Made by a program: the position numbers and the translations under genes
Part shown: positions 61,332 to 64,000 of the stretch, in pieces
Numbering within the stretch: position 1 is the first letter of the stretch
Layout: each line of letters opens with the position of its first letter
The notes under the pieces: generated by a model
Databases searched by the model: none
What the model was told of the DNA's origin: nothing
What the model saw: only the letters and a program-made list of their open reading frames with translations
Source of the DNA: Bacillus sp. Y1
Lineage (GTDB): Bacteria > Bacillota > Bacilli > Bacillales > Cytobacillaceae
NCBI RefSeq assembly: GCF_003586445.1
Contig: NZ_CP030028.1
Coordinates: forward strand, 4,858,501-4,922,500
Length of the DNA stretch: 64,000 nucleotides
Direction: 5' to 3'

Positions 61332-61690
61332 CTATTTGACCGGTCGGTGACTTTTTGGGTAGATGCAGGCAATTAGAGATGTGCTATTTGACCGGTTGAT
61401 GACCTTTTAGGTTGCAATGGGCAATTTGAGCCGCACTATTTGACCGGTTGATGACTTTTTGGATCGCTCCGGGCAATTTGAGATGCGCTATTTGACCGGT
61501 TGATGACTTTTTGGATCGCTCCGGGCAATTTGAGATGCGCTATTTGACCGGTTGATGACCTTTTAGGTTGCAGCGGGCAATTTGAGCCGCACTATTTGAC
61601 CGGTTGATGACTTTTTGGGTTGCTGCGGGCAATTAGAATATCCCTATCTTACCGATTAACAGCTTTTTCTAAACTAACGGGCACTGAAAC
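61332..61690. repeat. 52-nt tandem repeat array (CTATTTGACCGGTT...)
   Basis: Six clear units start at 61332, 61384, 61436, 61488, 61540 and 61592, exactly 52 nt apart, and a decayed seventh at 61644. Core CTATTTGACCGGTTGATGAC plus a GGGCAATT block. Units 3 and 4 are identical; units 2 and 5 form another subtype (GACCTTTTAGGTTGCA), giving a mirror order. Fills the gap between the regulator and lytS; the lytS promoter must lie in 61691-61778 or within the array. Confidence 0.93.
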
Positions 61691-61778
61691 CCCCAACCAC
61701 TAAAAATTAAAATGCCCCCTCCCTACAAAACTGCTAAAATATAAATAGAAGAGTAATCACGATAAGGGGTCTTGCGCA

Positions 61779-63533
61779 ATGTTTGAATTATTGCTCACGA
61801 TGGTTGAACGGTTGGGGATTATTGTTACGATTGCGTTCGTGTTGACACGGTTTCCCTTTTTCCGGGACATGATTTATCAAGAACAACTGGATCGAAAACA
61901 GCAATATACGGCCATCCTATTTTTCGGCTTCTTTGGCATTATTGGAACTTATTCTGGATTAACATTAAGCACGGAAAGCTTACACTTTAGCTCGTGGACA
62001 GCGGGTTTGAACCAAGATGAAGCGATTGCGAACTCTCGTGTCGTAGGCGTAGTGATTGCCGGACTGCTTGGAGGTTATAAAGTAGGAATTGGGGCAGGAA
62101 TCATTGCTGGTCTACACCGGTTCACGCTCGGGGGCTTTACCGGCATCTCTTGTGGGCTAGCCGCCATCATCGCTGGAGTTCTCGCTGGTCTGTTTCATCG
62201 CAAAAATAAACATGTTCGATTACAATCCGCATTTTTTATCGGTGCCCTAGCAGAATCCGTTCAAATGCTCATTATATTACTGATTTCTCATCCGTTTGAA
62301 AAAGCTTGGACACTTGTAGAAATTATCGGTGTTCCTATGATTCTTGCAAACGGAATTGGAAGCGCACTCTTTTTACTAATTATCAAAAGTGTAATTAACG
62401 AAGAAGAGCGAACAGGTGCAATTCAAGCACAAAAAACACTTCGTATTGCTGAAAAAACGCTTAGCCATTTACGCCATGGACTGTCCCAGGATTCGGCAAA
62501 AGCAGTTTGTCATATTCTCCATAACGAAATCCGTACAAGTGCCGTCTCTATGACCAATACGAAGGAAATTCTTGCGCATGTGGGACTTGGTTATGACCAC
62601 CATCAAGTCGGGAGCCCTATACAGACGCAAATTACTCAGTCGGCTATCCAGAAAGGCGAAACGATTGTTGCTGATAAAAATGCCATCCATTGCCGTGAAA
62701 AGAGTTGCCCTCTTGGTGCTGTAGTTGTTGCGCCATTACGACAAAGAGGAGAAACGATCGGAACGTTAAAATTTTACTTTCGTTCTGAAAAAGAAATTAC
62801 TCCTGTAATTATGGAGCTTGTGTCAGGATTAAGTTCATTATTAAGTAACCAGCTCGAAATCGCTGATGTTGACCGTGCTTATCAGCTTGCAAAAGAAGCG
62901 GAAATTAAAGCGTTGCAGGCACAAATTAGTCCGCATTTTTTATTTAATACACTGAACACGATTCTGTCGCTCATTCGTCTAGACCCTATGAAGGCACGTA
63001 AGCTTCTCGTTTCACTGTCGCATTTTTTACGCCAAAACTTGTCCGTTACCACTCAAAGCTTAACTACGCTCGAGCAGGAACTGAAGCATGTGAAAGCTTA
63101 CTTAGCCATTGAGGAGGCAAGATTCGCCAATAAATTATCGGTCACCTATGATATAGACGAAAACACACTGTTACAAAATATCCCTCCGCTTACGCTTCAA
63201 CCCATTGTTGAAAATGCGATTAAGCATGGATTTAAAGATAAAGAAAAGAATTGTTTCATCCATATTTCTACTAAAAAAGAACCAACACATATCCTTGTCA
63301 CCATCGAAGATAATGGCGAAGGAATTCCTCCTGAGAGAATGCAGCAATTATTAGCGCAACCCATTTCATCTGAAATAGGAAGCGGAGTCGCGCTATACAA
63401 TGTAAATCGCCGCCTATCATTTGTATTTGGTGAAAAAACTACCCTTCAAATCAACAGCACATTACAACAAGGTACGAGCATACAGTTTTCGATACCAATT
63501 GGGGAGGTAAACGAAGATGGATCCATTCATTAA
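61779..63533 (+). CDS. lytS: LytS-type sensor histidine kinase
   Basis: 584 aa. Seen: N-terminal 5TM-5TMR_LYT membrane region (about 1-205), a GAF-like domain (about 225-360; CREKSCPLGAVVVAPL), the His_kinase motif ISPHFLFNTLN with the phospho-His near 388, and an ATPase domain (NAIKHGF, DNGEGIP). In B. subtilis LytST controls pyruvate transporter pftAB (lrgAB-like). ATG after AAGGGG. Overlaps lytT by 17 nt. Confidence 0.95.
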   Translation: MFELLLTMVERLGIIVTIAFVLTRFPFFRDMIYQEQLDRKQQYTAILFFGFFGIIGTYSGLTLSTESLHFSSWTAGLNQDEAIANSRVVGVVIAGLLGGYKVGIGAGIIAGLHRFTLGGFTGISCGLAAIIAGVLAGLFHRKNKHVRLQSAFFIGALAESVQMLIILLISHPFEKAWTLVEIIGVPMILANGIGSALFLLIIKSVINEEERTGAIQAQKTLRIAEKTLSHLRHGLSQDSAKAVCHILHNEIRTSAVSMTNTKEILAHVGLGYDHHQVGSPIQTQITQSAIQKGETIVADKNAIHCREKSCPLGAVVVAPLRQRGETIGTLKFYFRSEKEITPVIMELVSGLSSLLSNQLEIADVDRAYQLAKEAEIKALQAQISPHFLFNTLNTILSLIRLDPMKARKLLVSLSHFLRQNLSVTTQSLTTLEQELKHVKAYLAIEEARFANKLSVTYDIDENTLLQNIPPLTLQPIVENAIKHGFKDKEKNCFIHISTKKEPTHILVTIEDNGEGIPPERMQQLLAQPISSEIGSGVALYNVNRRLSFVFGEKTTLQINSTLQQGTSIQFSIPIGEVNEDGSIH

Positions 63534-64000
63534 AGTGATGGTGGTGGACGATGAACCGTACAGTCGCGAAGAATTAAAGCATCTGCTGCAGTCCTTTTCA
63601 ACGATTCAAGTGGTTGGAGAAGCAGAGTCTGGTGAAGCGGCCCTTATGAAGGTATTACAGCTTCAGCCGGATGTCATCTTTTTAGACGTAGAAATGCCTC
63701 GAATGAACGGAATGGAATTAGCAAAGGCACTTAAAGAGTTTAAAAAACCTCCTTATATTGTGTTTGCTACTGCCTATCCTGAGTTTGCTGCGGAAGCCTT
63801 TCGATATGATGCCCTGGATTATTTGTTGAAGCCTTTTGATGAAGAGCAGCTACACGAAACCATCCGAAGATTAGAAAAAAAGCTTGCGCCGATAAAAGAG
63901 CAAAGCAAAACCTCCGGAAAGCTTGCGATTGAAGCAGACGGCGAGATTTTATTTATTGATCCAAAGGAAGTTTACTATATTGTGAGAGATGAAAAGAGTA
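63517..64000 (+). CDS. lytT: LytT-type response regulator (partial)
   Basis: The window ends inside the gene (161 codons seen). Seen: receiver domain (about 1-120) with acidic pocket VVDDEP, phospho-acceptor Asp in FLDVEMP near residue 56, Thr/Ala in FATAYPEFA and KPFDEEQ Lys; then the start of a LytTR DNA-binding domain. ATG after GGGGAGG. Partner of LytS. Confidence 0.94.
   Translation, partial: MDPFIKVMVVDDEPYSREELKHLLQSFSTIQVVGEAESGEAALMKVLQLQPDVIFLDVEMPRMNGMELAKALKEFKKPPYIVFATAYPEFAAEAFRYDALDYLLKPFDEEQLHETIRRLEKKLAPIKEQSKTSGKLAIEADGEILFIDPKEVYYIVRDEKS

Overview
The window looks like a chromosome segment of an endospore-forming Bacillaceae (Bacillus in the broad sense). The order ywiB-argS, speE-speB, pbpG, ywhD-ywhC-ywhB, ywgA, ywfO, rsfA, lipL, pta, hemQ, cwlJ, gerQ, ywdK, ywdI, ung and pdxK follows the yw-region of Bacillus subtilis. 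Strong purine-rich ribosome-binding sites, TTG/GTG starts, an FMN riboswitch and a TnrA operator also fit. Species cannot be fixed by eye. I found no rRNA, tRNA, phage, transposase or genuine CRISPR array.

Layout. 1-5.6 kb (minus): start of an unknown gene, mnmH, argS, ywiB, speB, speE. 5.8-12.4 kb: pbpG, ywhD, ywhC, ywhB, ywgA, ywfO, a DUF1450 protein. 12.7-17.6 kb: sporulation and central metabolism (rsfA, lipL, pta, hemQ, cwlJ, gerQ). 17.6-22.8 kb (minus): ywdK, ywdI, ung and a molybdenum-cofactor set moeB-moaD-moaE-mobA. 23-27.9 kb: pdxK, a riboflavin operon without ribD behind an FMN riboswitch, yojF-bshB2. 28-31 kb: an ABC-2 exporter with its TetR regulator and operator. 31-35.3 kb: HAD phosphatase, AlkD-like protein, an FPGGG-repeat protein, a tandem P-loop protein, ybaK. 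35.3-50.2 kb: ugd, two GH13 glucosidases with CcpA/LacI-type operators, a heterodimeric ABC exporter, tnrA with a full TnrA box, two micro-proteins, a radical SAM/SPASM enzyme, rocB, an acyl-CoA dehydrogenase. 50.3-57.4 kb: membrane transporter, rluF, and an overlapping four-gene polysaccharide operon (GT4, HipA-like kinase, galU, ugd). 57.4-61.2 kb: opuA-type glycine betaine transporter with a divergent GbsR-type regulator. 61.8-64 kb: lytS and the start of lytT.

The most unusual content is intergenic. Four sequence-unrelated families of short phased repeats occupy six gaps: TTATTTGCGAT every 20 nt (two loci), GTCATAA-N8-TTATGAC palindromes every 51-52 nt (two loci), GCGGA/TCCGC palindromes every 51 or 61 nt, and a 52-nt TTTGACCGGTT unit. 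All spacings are close to whole helical turns (2, 5 or 6), which suggests arrays presenting one DNA face to a protein, or a common amplification mechanism. None is coding or a CRISPR array. A fifth, longer dispersed element occurs twice. Other items: a MoaD whose C-terminal Gly-Gly is missing, apparently through one lost G; a structured hairpin element just before the speB ribosome-binding site; and a HipA-like kinase inside a UDP-glucuronate/glycosyltransferase operon.
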